A stretch of DNA of 18,545 nt from a bacterium. GTDB lineage: Bacteria; SZUA-182; DTGQ01. The notes beneath the pieces are model-generated. The model saw nothing but the letters and a program-made list of their open reading frames with translations, was not told where the DNA came from and ran no database searches. Where the stretch lies: the NCBI GenBank assembly GCA_023512255.1, contig JAILZY010000067.1, positions 1 to 18,545 of the forward strand. Direction: 5' to 3'. The position numbers were made by a program, and so were the translations under genes. Positions 1 through 6,266 of this stretch are shown piece after piece (positions within the stretch are counted from its first letter, which is position 1; each line of letters opens with the position of its first letter).

Positions 1-109
1 CTATTGTCTTTTACCTCAATACCCTTACCCTGCGGCTTATCTCCTCCTCCTAATTTAAACATGGGGAACATCTGGAGCCTTTATAAAAAGATGGAAATAT
101 GTAAAAAGT

Positions 110-189
110 GCGGGTATCACCGCCCTGTCATCATCGTTTAATAGGTACATTTTTTAGCTTAATGCTGAGCAGCAAGCGGTGATACCTGC
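110..189 (-). terminator. Long-loop inverted repeat, possible terminator of the M6 protease gene
   Basis: The arms GCGGGTATCACCGC (110-123) and GCGGTGATACCTGC (176-189) are complementary at 13 of 14 positions, with a loop of about 52 bases. Read on the minus strand, the second arm is followed by ACTTTTT. This stem lies just past the stop codon of the minus-strand gene ending at 200, so it could end that transcript. The loop is longer than in a classical intrinsic terminator, so it may instead be a remnant repeat. The rest of 1-109 shows no convincing gene. Confidence 0.4.
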
Positions 190-199
190 AACAAGCTCT

Positions 200-1621
200 T
201 TAATCCCCTCCGCTTACATATAGATCAGCGCTCATCACCGGGGCTGAACTACTGATATTGCGGACCGCGACCTGGGTTTTTTGGCCTTGGTAATCCGCAC
301 TGTTTGGGGTGCTGCTTTGATTAAAATTTCTCTTGCCCACACTTCCCGGCCAAGGGTCGCCCTGATCACCGCTATTAGTGCCATTGTTGAGGTCAAAGGC
401 GCCATCGGCCTGCTCAACATCTACCTTATAATGGACTGGATTATCCTGCCGCTTAACCTGATCGTCAACATGGTAAATCAGCAGGCCATCTCCAGGCAAA
501 CTATCGTCAAAGAGCACCTTCTGGCGATTCTCTACAAGGAAATACTGCGTCCCTACGGCTCCGTCAGTCCACAGAAGGAATATAGATGGTTGAGTTTCCA
601 CCTGCGGAATATTCACCTTGATCTGATTCGATCTCAAGACAATGGGATTTACCCAACCAAGCTTGACCTTCGACCAGGCACAGAAGTGAGCTGGCCGACT
701 TCCATGAGGAGTCCCGTTCCAACTGCCTCCACCCATTACTCCCCAATTTCCAATTCCCTCTCCTCCACTGTGTCCCACATCGTATAAATCAGGCAGCCCC
801 AGCTCATGGCCGTATTCATGGCAGAATACCCCGATTGTTCCATCACCAGGGGTTCTAGTATACTCAGATTCCATAGAATAGCCCCTAAATCTCATGCCAT
901 CCAAAACCGGCGGATTCTTCATCTCCCAGCGGTGCGACCAGATAGAGCCTTCAGGATTAGTGGAGGCTTCGGCACTTGGCCCAGCATGGATGATGAAAAG
1001 GCTGTCCACCTCGCCATCGCCATTGTTATCATACCGCCGGTAATCAACATAAGGGTCTGCGGCCACGACTGCATCCTCAGCCAGTTTCTGGGCGTTGGTC
1101 GGATAATTGCCCAAACCCGATTGTCCACCGAGATAATAGCTGTAAGTTTGCGGCATCCGAAACCAGTCTGGAGGCGCTCCGATCGTGCCGTTTACCTCAC
1201 CGGTGAGGTCAAACTGGCCATAGGATACCTCCTGATAATAATCCCTCATACTTCCCGTCGGATAGGTCCCTAGGCTAAACAGCATCTCGTAGAAGTGATC
1301 CTTATCAGTTTGCCCCTGGTTATCGGAAAAATCAACCAGAATTACTAAGGCCCGGAAGGTGCCTTGAGCTTTGATTAGAGGTCCTGGGGCATCCAGCCTG
1401 GAGGAGAGTTTCTTTGCCTGCCGGTAGATCTCAATCGCCCAAACCCTCACTTTGCCCTTGAGGTCAGGGTGCGGAGGCATAGCCGCAGTCCAAGACAGGC
1501 CGCCGCTCACCAGCAGGATAGCAGAGGCCAGAAAAGCTAACCACATAACCCTAGCCAAGAGGAAAAATCTCTCTCCTAGCCCAAGAAGGCGAGCGGCTCT
1601 CATGCAGGCTCTTTGGCTCAT
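200..1621 (-). CDS. Secreted M6 family metallopeptidase (immune inhibitor A-like)
   Basis: The predicted product is a 473-residue zinc endopeptidase of the M6 family, which degrades proteins outside the cytoplasm. The zinc site is HEYGHELGLPD at residues 268-278, giving His268, Glu269 (catalytic) and His272, with Asp278 in the family position for the third ligand. A DNNGDGEVD stretch (198-206) resembles a calcium-binding loop, and the following SLFIIHAG strand is typical of the family. A hydrophobic segment at about 23-47, after a basic N-terminus, looks like a signal peptide or anchor. The ATG at 1621 is preceded by GAGGTGAGGTAAGGA, a good ribosome site lying in the last codons of the upstream gene, whose stop is only 3 bases away, so the two are probably translationally coupled. 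No C-terminal sorting domain is visible. The substrate is unknown. The family call is firm. Confidence 0.93.
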   Translation of the reverse strand: MSQRACMRAARLLGLGERFFLLARVMWLAFLASAILLVSGGLSWTAAMPPHPDLKGKVRVWAIEIYRQAKKLSSRLDAPGPLIKAQGTFRALVILVDFSDNQGQTDKDHFYEMLFSLGTYPTGSMRDYYQEVSYGQFDLTGEVNGTIGAPPDWFRMPQTYSYYLGGQSGLGNYPTNAQKLAEDAVVAADPYVDYRRYDNNGDGEVDSLFIIHAGPSAEASTNPEGSIWSHRWEMKNPPVLDGMRFRGYSMESEYTRTPGDGTIGVFCHEYGHELGLPDLYDVGHSGGEGIGNWGVMGGGSWNGTPHGSRPAHFCAWSKVKLGWVNPIVLRSNQIKVNIPQVETQPSIFLLWTDGAVGTQYFLVENRQKVLFDDSLPGDGLLIYHVDDQVKRQDNPVHYKVDVEQADGAFDLNNGTNSGDQGDPWPGSVGKRNFNQSSTPNSADYQGQKTQVAVRNISSSAPVMSADLYVSGGD

Positions 1622-1624
1622 TCC

Positions 1625-2518
1625 TTACCTCACCTCGCTTTCTTGCGGCAAGCGGCTTGGGTTAGAAATAATCCAGATTAATCTGCCGTTCCCTGGCTCT
1701 AGACTAGCTTCAGCCTCGATCATGTCTCCGGGCAGAAGATAGTAGGCCAGAAGACTTTTGCTGTTATGCGACTCAGTAGGTAGAAATTCCCCCCTCTCAT
1801 ATACATAGTATGGCCTGGCAGTAATGGTCACCCCTGCTGCCAGAAAATTTGAAAAATCACTAACATCAATAGATTCTACCACTTTAAGAGTCAGCTCGAC
1901 CCCGGGGTATTCCTTCTTCTCTACCCTAAGCACCCGGCCAATGATTTTGCTCTTGTTGGGAGAGAGCGGTGCTGGCGCTGGGGAAATTTCCGGGCCAGCC
2001 ACCTCAGGCTCCTGCTCCTCAATGAGAAGACGGGTAATATCCGTGATCCACCAGCTCAAGGTAGTGGTGGGGCCACCCGTGGCTTTGGCCACTGCTTTGA
2101 TCCGGTCTTTGGGGAGGAGGTAATAGGCCTGAAAGTTGCGAATATTTCGAGGATCAGCCAAGGCGATCTGCCGAATGCCGGCTGTATACTTATAAATATA
2201 CTGAGGACAAGCAATGATCGTCTCTCCTGGCTTAAGCAGATTAGTAAAATCGCCGATATCCCTTGATTCGATGACCCGAAGGGTAAGGTGCACAGTGGGA
2301 AAAACGTCTCGATCAACCCGCTGAACTTCAGCCACAAGGTCACTTTTGTTTGGTACCACCGAAACCTGGGCAGAACCGGTATGTAGAATATTCAACCTAG
2401 CTCTAATCCGCTCTTGGGACATACTCCCTTTACGGCTCACTAAGCGGATCAGCAAAGCTGCGGCCAAAATCATCAGCAAACTTCCAAGAGACAGAATAAT
2501 AAGTTGTTTTTTAGTCAT
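1625..2518 (-). CDS. Membrane-anchored protein with a duplicated domain, function unknown
   Basis: I do not recognise the family. From the ATG at 2518 the product has 297 residues: a short basic start, one hydrophobic helix (about 5-27), then two related domains of about 100 residues (about 57-164 and 189-290) joined by a Pro-rich linker (176-187). The copies share patterns such as LTLRVIES/LTLKVVES, DIGDFTNLL/DVSDFSNFL and AYYLLP, so they arose by internal duplication. The domains look beta-rich and probably face the periplasm or exterior. The frame is open upstream to 2623, but that part is encoded by a palindromic repeat and is unlikely to be coding. GAGG lies 6 bases before the ATG at 2518, which is why I prefer that start. 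The ATG at 2530 is the alternative. The stop lies 3 bases before the M6 peptidase ATG, suggesting linked roles. Confidence 0.75.
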   Translation of the reverse strand: MTKKQLIILSLGSLLMILAAALLIRLVSRKGSMSQERIRARLNILHTGSAQVSVVPNKSDLVAEVQRVDRDVFPTVHLTLRVIESRDIGDFTNLLKPGETIIACPQYIYKYTAGIRQIALADPRNIRNFQAYYLLPKDRIKAVAKATGGPTTTLSWWITDITRLLIEEQEPEVAGPEISPAPAPLSPNKSKIIGRVLRVEKKEYPGVELTLKVVESIDVSDFSNFLAAGVTITARPYYVYERGEFLPTESHNSKSLLAYYLLPGDMIEAEASLEPGNGRLIWIISNPSRLPQESEVR

Positions 2519-2581
2519 AACGCGCCTCATATTCTCCATATCGGAATTTAGGCAGGAAGTGAAGTATGGATACCGAAAGAT

Positions 2582-2706
2582 TTTGGAAGGAACCCTTTTG
2601 AAAAAGGGTTCCTTCCAAACCATCCTCCTAAAACTTTAATATATATATTAAAGTTTTAGGAAAGGGGTACAAGGGGAAAACCCTTTTTCAAAAGGGTTTT
2701 CCCCTT
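2582..2706. repeat. Compound palindromic repeat: two inverted hairpin modules around a 34-bp palindrome
   Basis: There are three hairpins in a row. The first has 18-bp arms (2582-2599 and 2602-2619). The centre, 2627-2660, is a perfect 34-bp palindrome. The third has 17-bp arms (2671-2687 and 2690-2706). The left half, reverse-complemented, closely matches the right half: both read TTAAAGTTTTAGG, then a G-rich spacer, then GGAA..CCCTTTTT. The element is therefore two copies of one module in inverted orientation, as in REPIN or MITE-like elements. Its right end overlaps the stop codon of the ATPase gene at 2706. It may also act as a transcription terminator or mRNA-stability element between the two genes. 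Confidence 0.85.
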
Positions 2707-3710
2707 TAATCGGCAAACAATAGGTCTGCTGTTCGCGAAAGCATAGGCAGCCCGCGAACCTCAGTCTCAAGGAGTGGCAGAATAGCCCGGACCTGGCCGC
2801 TGAATTTTTCTCTGATTGTCCTCATGTGCTCTTCTTGCATCCTGGCACGGCTTTGGACAAATTCAGCCGCACCATCGGTGATCGTCGATCGATCGATCAT
2901 CATATTGACAATAACTCCTCCTACTGGAATTCCAAACTCATGAAACCAGTCCACAAAGCGGGTGATTACGGCAATGGGTAAGGCCTCTGGTAAGGTAACG
3001 AAAAAGAAGCTGGTTCTGGCTGAATCGGTCAGAAGAAGGCGGGCATGCTCCATACGGTCCCGAAATCCAGTCAGATAATCCATGAGAGGATCGGGCTCTT
3101 TTTTTTTGCTGAATGAGAGCATCTCACGCAAAGATCTTGCCTCCTGTCGGGATTTCATCATCTTATTGACCCAGAGGCTATAGACCTTAGACATGCCAAG
3201 CAGCCGCCGAGCATTAGCCGTCGGAGCAGTGTCAAAGACATAGACCTCGTATTCGTCCCGGAACATAAGATCAATCATATTTTCAAACATAGCCGACTCT
3301 TCAAAGGCTGGGTTCATAGTAGCCGAGTCCACAAACTCATCCGCCTTGGTTCTAAGGTCGGCAAACTTAAGAAACCACTGAATCTTATCCCTGATTTCCT
3401 GCTTGGAGCGGCTGATGGTTTCCCGGGTGTCGATCTCGTAGGCAAAGAGATTGGGGGCGCCACTGACTGGCGTAGGCCGCCCAAAGACATCCTGAGATAG
3501 CAGCCCAGACAGGCTATGCACCGGATTAGTTGAAGCCAGCAAAGTCCGCCGTCCCTGCCTGGCATACCAAAGGGCTGTGGCCCCGGCCATGACGGTTTTG
3601 CCCACTCCGCCCTTGCCGCCAAAGAAGATATATTTGAGAGTGGAAATCTCCTGGAGGTAGGATTTCATCGACTTATCAATCTCAGTCATAGATTTATCAG
3701 TGTCAGTCAT
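2706..3710 (-). CDS. ArsA/Get3-like P-loop ATPase, second of a tandem pair (switch I Asp replaced by Asn)
   Basis: A 334-residue ATPase of the ArsA/Get3 (TRC40) branch of the SIMIBI class. These act as nucleotide-driven dimers that handle anions or hydrophobic membrane-protein segments. The deviant Walker A is GGKGGVGKT (31-39). Switch I reads STNPVHSLS (60-68), where the usual form is STDPxHSLS, so Asn62 replaces the conserved Asp. Switch II is well kept as DTAPT (160-164). NMM at 269-271 fits the later nucleotide-base region. The ATG at 3710 is preceded by GAGGAAATAAATC, and the N-terminus contains a small MTDTDKS/MTEIDKS repeat. The gene starts 26 bases after the other ATPase gene and is surely co-transcribed with it. 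No arsenic genes or Cys-rich metal site are seen, so an arsenite pump role is unlikely. The substrate is unknown. Confidence 0.88.
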   Translation of the reverse strand: MTDTDKSMTEIDKSMKSYLQEISTLKYIFFGGKGGVGKTVMAGATALWYARQGRRTLLASTNPVHSLSGLLSQDVFGRPTPVSGAPNLFAYEIDTRETISRSKQEIRDKIQWFLKFADLRTKADEFVDSATMNPAFEESAMFENMIDLMFRDEYEVYVFDTAPTANARRLLGMSKVYSLWVNKMMKSRQEARSLREMLSFSKKKEPDPLMDYLTGFRDRMEHARLLLTDSARTSFFFVTLPEALPIAVITRFVDWFHEFGIPVGGVIVNMMIDRSTITDGAAEFVQSRARMQEEHMRTIREKFSGQVRAILPLLETEVRGLPMLSRTADLLFAD

Positions 3711-3736
3711 GATTTATTTCCTCATCCAGAATTTAT

Positions 3737-4711
3737 CTAAAAATCACCATACATAATATGGGACAGCTTCTCAACCATAGCTAACCCGGTTACATCCCGC
3801 TCAAGCTCCGGTACAAAGGCTTTGACTTGATCGCCAAAAACTTCCCTGATCTTATCCAGATATCCCTTCTGCATCTCTATCCGGTGTCTGAGATAAGCGG
3901 GAATATTCTGTTTGAGCAGCTCATCGGGAATTAGCCGATTGACCACATAACCGGCAATAGGTACATAATCGGCAAAGAGCTGGGCAGCATTTTGGGTATC
4001 GAGGATGATCATCTCCTCGGGCACAAGGACAAAGAAAAAGGCGGTCTTTTGCCTATCGGTCAGGATCTGCGATGAGGTATTGATGCGCTGCTTAATGTAG
4101 AGAAGCTCACTGAGAATCTTATCCTCTTCCCTCTCCTGAGTGCGCTTCATCACCGAGGCCATACGATCGTACTCGGCCATCTCTTGGCGTAGGCTGGTGA
4201 TCTTGTTGATCCACTCATCATATATCCTGGCCATCTTCAAGTAGTAGAGAGCATGGCCAAGAGGCACCAGATCATAGATGTAATAATCGTAGCTGCCTTC
4301 CTTGATAATGTCCACAACGGCATCGAAAATGGCCGACTCTTCCATAGCTGGCTCGGCCCCAGCAGCCTGAAGATAATTTTCAATCTCATCGGGCACCTTG
4401 TCAAGGCCGTACATATCGAGGATCTTCTGCCGAATCTCCTGCTGATACTCCTTGATGCGCCGGTCAGCATCAACTTCCTGAGCCCAGAGATTATCCATGA
4501 TCTTCACTGGCCCCTGGCCGAAGATATCCCGCTGAAAGATATCGCTAAGGCTGGCCTGTGGATCTACGGAAAAGACCAGCACCTTTCTGCCAGTTTTGGC
4601 TAGCCAAAAGGCCGTAGCTGCGGAAAATGTGGTCTTGCCAAGCCCCCCTTTCCCACCAAACATGATATAGCGGCGGTCAGGGTTTCGCTCAAAAATTTCT
4701 CGCAACGACAT
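3737..4711 (-). CDS. ArsA/Get3-like P-loop ATPase, first of a tandem pair (degenerate switch II)
   Basis: A 324-residue paralog of the next gene. The Walker A is GGKGGLGKT (19-27) and switch I is SVDPQASLS (48-56) with the conserved Asp50 kept. The family motif DTAPTGH is degraded to DLVPLGH (147-153). The middle (about 160-215) is charged and helical, where Get3-type proteins place their client-binding helices. MEESAIFD (123-130) has a direct counterpart, FEESAMFE, in the partner, so the two were made by duplication. The ATG at 4711 has AAGGAG about 12 bases upstream. The gene lies 21 bases after the coiled-coil gene and 26 before its paralog. Tandem ArsA-like genes forming a heterodimer are known in mycobacteria (Rv3679-Rv3680). 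A heterodimer here is inference. Confidence 0.88.
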   Translation of the reverse strand: MSLREIFERNPDRRYIMFGGKGGLGKTTFSAATAFWLAKTGRKVLVFSVDPQASLSDIFQRDIFGQGPVKIMDNLWAQEVDADRRIKEYQQEIRQKILDMYGLDKVPDEIENYLQAAGAEPAMEESAIFDAVVDIIKEGSYDYYIYDLVPLGHALYYLKMARIYDEWINKITSLRQEMAEYDRMASVMKRTQEREEDKILSELLYIKQRINTSSQILTDRQKTAFFFVLVPEEMIILDTQNAAQLFADYVPIAGYVVNRLIPDELLKQNIPAYLRHRIEMQKGYLDKIREVFGDQVKAFVPELERDVTGLAMVEKLSHIMYGDF

Positions 4712-4732
4712 GATATTTTTACTCCTTATGCC

Positions 4733-5179
4733 TCATAAGCGGTGCATGATCTGCTCATGCTCATCGAATCTGTCAGCGATTTTTTCTACCTTATCCTCAA
4801 CCCGGTGCAGATCAGCTTTAAGCTCCCGGAGGTCAGATTTAATTTCGGCCACATCAGTCTTTAGCTCAGCCACGTCGGTCTTAAGATTAGCTACGTCAGC
4901 TTTCAATTCCTTTACTTGTTTGTTAGTCTTGTCTATCTTTTGGTTCAACTGCTTGTTCATACTAGCCATCATGGCCTGAGCTTCGTTGAACCTTTGATCT
5001 ATCTTTCTATCCAGCTCATCTGTCCGCCTATCAAACTTTTCATTTAAAGCAGCCACTCCCTCAGCTACGATCTGAACCTTGCTGATCACATCCTCAGCTA
5101 TGATGTGAAACTGATGGATAATATCTTTCTGAAAATGGGTCAACCTCTCATCTATATAATCTTTGGTTTCTCTGTCCAT
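4733..5179 (-). CDS. Heptad-repeat coiled-coil protein, function unknown
   Basis: The product has 148 residues, is highly charged and has no signal or membrane segment. From about residue 40 to 140 it is almost continuous coiled coil, with a clear seven-residue repeat (LKTDVAE, LKTDVAE, IKSDLRE, LKADLHR). The N-terminal 45 residues (MDRETKDYIDERL... HQFHIIAED) are a separate short helix region. Such proteins usually form trimers or tetramers and act as scaffolds. No enzyme motif is present. The gene lies 21 bases before the first ArsA-like ATPase, so it is likely part of the same operon. The ribosome site before the ATG at 5179 is weak (GGA only). Function and partners are unknown, and similar coiled coils also occur alone in other genomes. 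Confidence 0.75.
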   Translation of the reverse strand: MDRETKDYIDERLTHFQKDIIHQFHIIAEDVISKVQIVAEGVAALNEKFDRRTDELDRKIDQRFNEAQAMMASMNKQLNQKIDKTNKQVKELKADVANLKTDVAELKTDVAEIKSDLRELKADLHRVEDKVEKIADRFDEHEQIMHRL

Positions 5180-5222
5180 ATCTAAATTCCATACTTAACC
5201 TAGGCCTTTTGAGCCCCAAATC

Positions 5223-5342
5223 TTAATGCTTAAAACTATGGTCAAACTTTCCCTGAATCAGATGCTCAATGTCCAGAAGATACTTAAAAGCTAGATAACC
5301 AACGCTAGATCGCCAGCTTTTTTCCTCAGGCCATAGCGTCGG
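5223..5342 (-). pseudogene. Start-less open frame, probable gene remnant
   Basis: A 39-codon frame open between stops, ending ...FKYLLDIEHLIQGKFDHSFKH, reads like real protein (mixed hydrophobic and charged, no low complexity). It has no ATG, GTG or TTG start. It begins inside the end of the upstream small gene, in another frame. It could be the tail of a decayed gene, a frame reached by ribosomal frameshifting, or chance. The rest of the gap between 5180 and 5325 holds nothing else I can name. Confidence 0.3.
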
Positions 5343-5637
5343 TCAGGTCTTTTTCCCGCAACATCCGACGTTTCCAAGTACTAATCTGCGGCACCACATA
5401 GGGCAGAAGGCGCAAGGAGTAGTAAGGCGGCAGGATGGGCACACCGAGAAGGTCGCCCATGGTGATTAGAATGAACAGGTGCTCCATGCTGGCCCGAGTT
5501 TTCATGGCCTGGCGGGTCATGTCATGGGCAGCCATGCCGTATATCAGCTCTTTGATCTGGCTTAAGGATCTGCGCAAGAGTCCCTCTTTTTTCGGTCTCT
5601 CTGACTTTGGTAATTCTGATTTTGGCACTTCTGACAT
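5326..5637 (-). CDS. Small conserved-looking protein with PPYYSLRLLPY core, paralog of the preceding gene
   Basis: From the ATG at 5637 the product has 103 residues. A GTG at 5691 would add 18 residues, but GAGGAG 9 bases before 5637 and the matching length of the paralog favour the shorter form. The N-terminus has an SEVPK/SELPK/SERPK repeat. Residues about 52-83 form a hydrophobic stretch holding GDLLGVPILPPYYSLRLLPY, followed by a basic end (WKRRMLREKDL). It is strongly similar to the gene at 5745-6059. The hydrophobic core broken by prolines suggests a membrane-associated or re-entrant helix rather than a simple transmembrane span. I do not recognise a named family. It lies upstream of the coiled-coil and ArsA-like genes, in the same orientation, and probably works with them. 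Confidence 0.75.
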   Translation of the reverse strand: MSEVPKSELPKSERPKKEGLLRRSLSQIKELIYGMAAHDMTRQAMKTRASMEHLFILITMGDLLGVPILPPYYSLRLLPYVVPQISTWKRRMLREKDLTDAMA

Positions 5638-5744
5638 AGCGGTTGACTCCTCATCAGTCAGTGTGGTAAAGTTTTTATGCAAAAAAACCACAGCCTCATT
5701 ACCCCAATTATCCCAAAAATTTTGCTTAACTAACGAGCCTCGAT

Positions 5745-6059
5745 TTATCCAAGGCTATCCCCTTCTCCTAAGAGATCAACGATGTCCCGCTCACGAAGCA
5801 TCTCGACCTGCCAGCGATGGATTGAAGGCAGAATATAGGGCAGGAGGCGCAGAGAGTAGTAAGGCGAAAGGATGGGCAAACCTAAAAGATCACCCACCAG
5901 AAGGAGCATGAACATCCGCTCCACGTAGGTCCGCTCGCGCCTTAAGCTGATCCAAAATCCATAAGCCGTCATCCCATACCAGACATCGGCTGCTGCTCTG
6001 GCCCATCGGCGCAAGGTGGCCATGAGGTTACTTAGCCTTGACATGCTCATTTTCTCCAT
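5745..6059 (-). CDS. Small protein with SPYYSLRLLPY core, paralog of the following gene
   Basis: The product has 104 residues. Residues about 27-95 align throughout with the neighbour: the GMTAY/GMAAH start, then GDLLGLPILSPYYSLRLLPY (56-75), then EMLRERDI near the end. The segment MFMLLLVGDLLGLPIL is hydrophobic and the flanks are rich in Arg, which fits a protein lying at the inner face of a membrane. Starts at 6059, 6050 and 6044 are all possible. GGAG overlaps the first ATG and lies at a good distance from the third. The gene is 107 bases upstream of its paralog and heads the cluster leading to the two ATPases. The function is unknown, and the two proteins may form a heteromer. Confidence 0.75.
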   Translation of the reverse strand: MEKMSMSRLSNLMATLRRWARAAADVWYGMTAYGFWISLRRERTYVERMFMLLLVGDLLGLPILSPYYSLRLLPYILPSIHRWQVEMLRERDIVDLLGEGDSLG

Positions 6060-6181
6060 TTAACTTTTAACTTCAGCGAGCGAATTTTTTCAGAAAATTA
6101 TACACTCCTCTCAGAAAATGAGCAAGGGAAGAACGAGAGGCTGCCTGCTGTTTGCGGTCTTCAAGTCTTCAACCCCTTGCC

Positions 6182-6231
6182 AGCGGTATGGCTCATCAAT
6201 GGGCCTATTGGTATGGCCCAAGCGGTATGGC
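6182..6231. repeat. Short repeats and hairpin between cstA and the small-protein gene
   Basis: GGTATGGC occurs three times (6185-6192, 6211-6218, 6224-6231), twice within AGCGGTATGGC. TGGGCC and GGCCCA (6200-6205 and 6215-6220) form a 6-bp stem enclosing 9 bases. No T-run follows on the minus strand, so this is a weak terminator candidate for cstA at best. Nothing else is seen between 6060 and 6266. Confidence 0.45.
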
Positions 6232-6266
6232 GATGATTCCGAAGCTCCTCTTGAATGAAGCTGATC

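Noticed and set aside
1-138. Frame open from the left edge on the plus strand, with ATG at 61 and a CKKCGYH motif
   Set aside because: Only 26 codons from the ATG, no good ribosome site, Pro/Leu-rich low-quality upstream part. It may be a chance frame, and overlaps a terminator-like repeat.
281-787. Long plus-strand frame opposite the M6 peptidase
   Set aside because: Antisense shadow of a gene with clear catalytic motifs; composition is not protein-like.
3737-4711. Arsenite-efflux ATPase ArsA
   Set aside because: No arsB, arsD or arsR nearby and no Cys triad for arsenite in either ATPase, so a general ArsA/Get3-like call is safer.
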